From an uncultured SAR86 cluster bacterium (GTDB lineage Bacteria > Pseudomonadota > Gammaproteobacteria > Magnimaribacterales > AG-339-G14), in assembly GCA_902616715.1 (NCBI GenBank), contig CACMTR010000002.1, positions 62,001 through 126,000 on the forward strand: 64,000 nt of DNA, written 5' to 3'. Made by a program: the position numbers and the translations under genes. Every line of letters starts with the position of its first letter. Position 1 is the stretch's first letter. A model generated the notes under the pieces. It saw only the letters and a list, made by a program, of their open reading frames with translations, had not been told where the DNA came from and made no database searches. Shown one piece after another: positions 63,425 to 64,000 of this stretch.

Positions 63425-63535
63425 TTAAAGTTGACACTGTAAACATTATACAAATGATTATAATTTTATATAAAAATTAGTTTTTTTTTAAAAAAACAAT
63501 TTTGTTCAGACGTAAATAGTTTTAAAATATCAGAA

Positions 63536-64000
63536 GTGAAGAAATTATCATCTAGAACTCTAGACACCTCTCCAGAATCAACTCAAATTCTTCACACCGC
63601 TACCAAACTTTTTAATGGATCCAAAAAGATTTATGTCAATGGATCTAATAAAAATATTAAGGTTCCAATGAGAAAAGTTTTGCAGACTCAATCAATAAGT
63701 TCCGAAGGAAAACAAGATAATCCTCCCATTTATTTATATGATACATCGGGGCCTTATTCTGATCCTGAAGTTTCTATAGACATTGAGAAAGGACTGCCAA
63801 AGTTAAGAGATAATTGGTTAAAATACAGAAAAGCTTCTCTTCCAAATTCAACTCAAATGTCGCTAGCTAAGCAAGGCAAAATAACTGAAGAGATGGAATA
63901 CATTGCAATTCGTGAGAATCAATGCAATGAAGAAAATGAAAATTTAAGACATGGAACATACCATACAGGTGAAAATTTAGGAGCTAATCTTCCAAAGATA
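63536..64000 (+). CDS. thiC: Phosphomethylpyrimidine synthase ThiC, N-terminal part (3' truncated by window edge; GTG start proposed)
   Basis: KIYVNGSNKNIKVPMRKV, YDTSGPYSDPEVSIDIEKGLPKLRDNWLKYR, QGKITEEMEYIAIREN, GANLPKI. Confidence 0.93.
   Translation, partial: MKKLSSRTLDTSPESTQILHTATKLFNGSKKIYVNGSNKNIKVPMRKVLQTQSISSEGKQDNPPIYLYDTSGPYSDPEVSIDIEKGLPKLRDNWLKYRKASLPNSTQMSLAKQGKITEEMEYIAIRENQCNEENENLRHGTYHTGENLGANLPKI

Overview
The window is a 64 kb, AT-rich, gene-dense chromosomal segment whose gene content and synteny fit a gammaproteobacterium, probably a streamlined marine lineage. That taxonomic guess is inference only. Conserved blocks are: (i) a cytochrome c oxidase assembly locus (coxI 3' end, ctaG/cox11, coxIII, DUF2909, SURF1, ctaA, ctaB, SCO1); (ii) gshA and pckA; (iii) polA / engB / cytochrome c4 / dsbA; (iv) xerC-DUF484-dapF-lysA-lptM; (v) argH-ahcY-metK divergent from tkt-pgk-fba; (vi) tatABC-hisE-ubiB-ubiE; (vii) orn, miaB-phoH-ybeY-corC; (viii) oxyR/katG; (ix) coaD, mutM, tolC, and the 5' end of thiC. 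I saw no rRNA, tRNA, CRISPR array, prophage or transposon. Most of the window is housekeeping. The places worth a second look are: a compact three-way-junction inverted-repeat element and an unannotated 50-aa ORF in the polA-engB interval; two Fur-box-like operators in front of uncharacterised membrane and secreted proteins; three secreted proteins with internal two-fold repeats; a HupE / parvulin / DUF3604-lipoprotein cassette; a free-standing 33-aa membrane microprotein with its own RBS and terminator; a 40-aa CxxC...CxxC microprotein; and a CitE-MaoC-CaiB cluster. No clearly novel defence or mobile system was found. All family assignments come from reading the translated sequences, with no database search.
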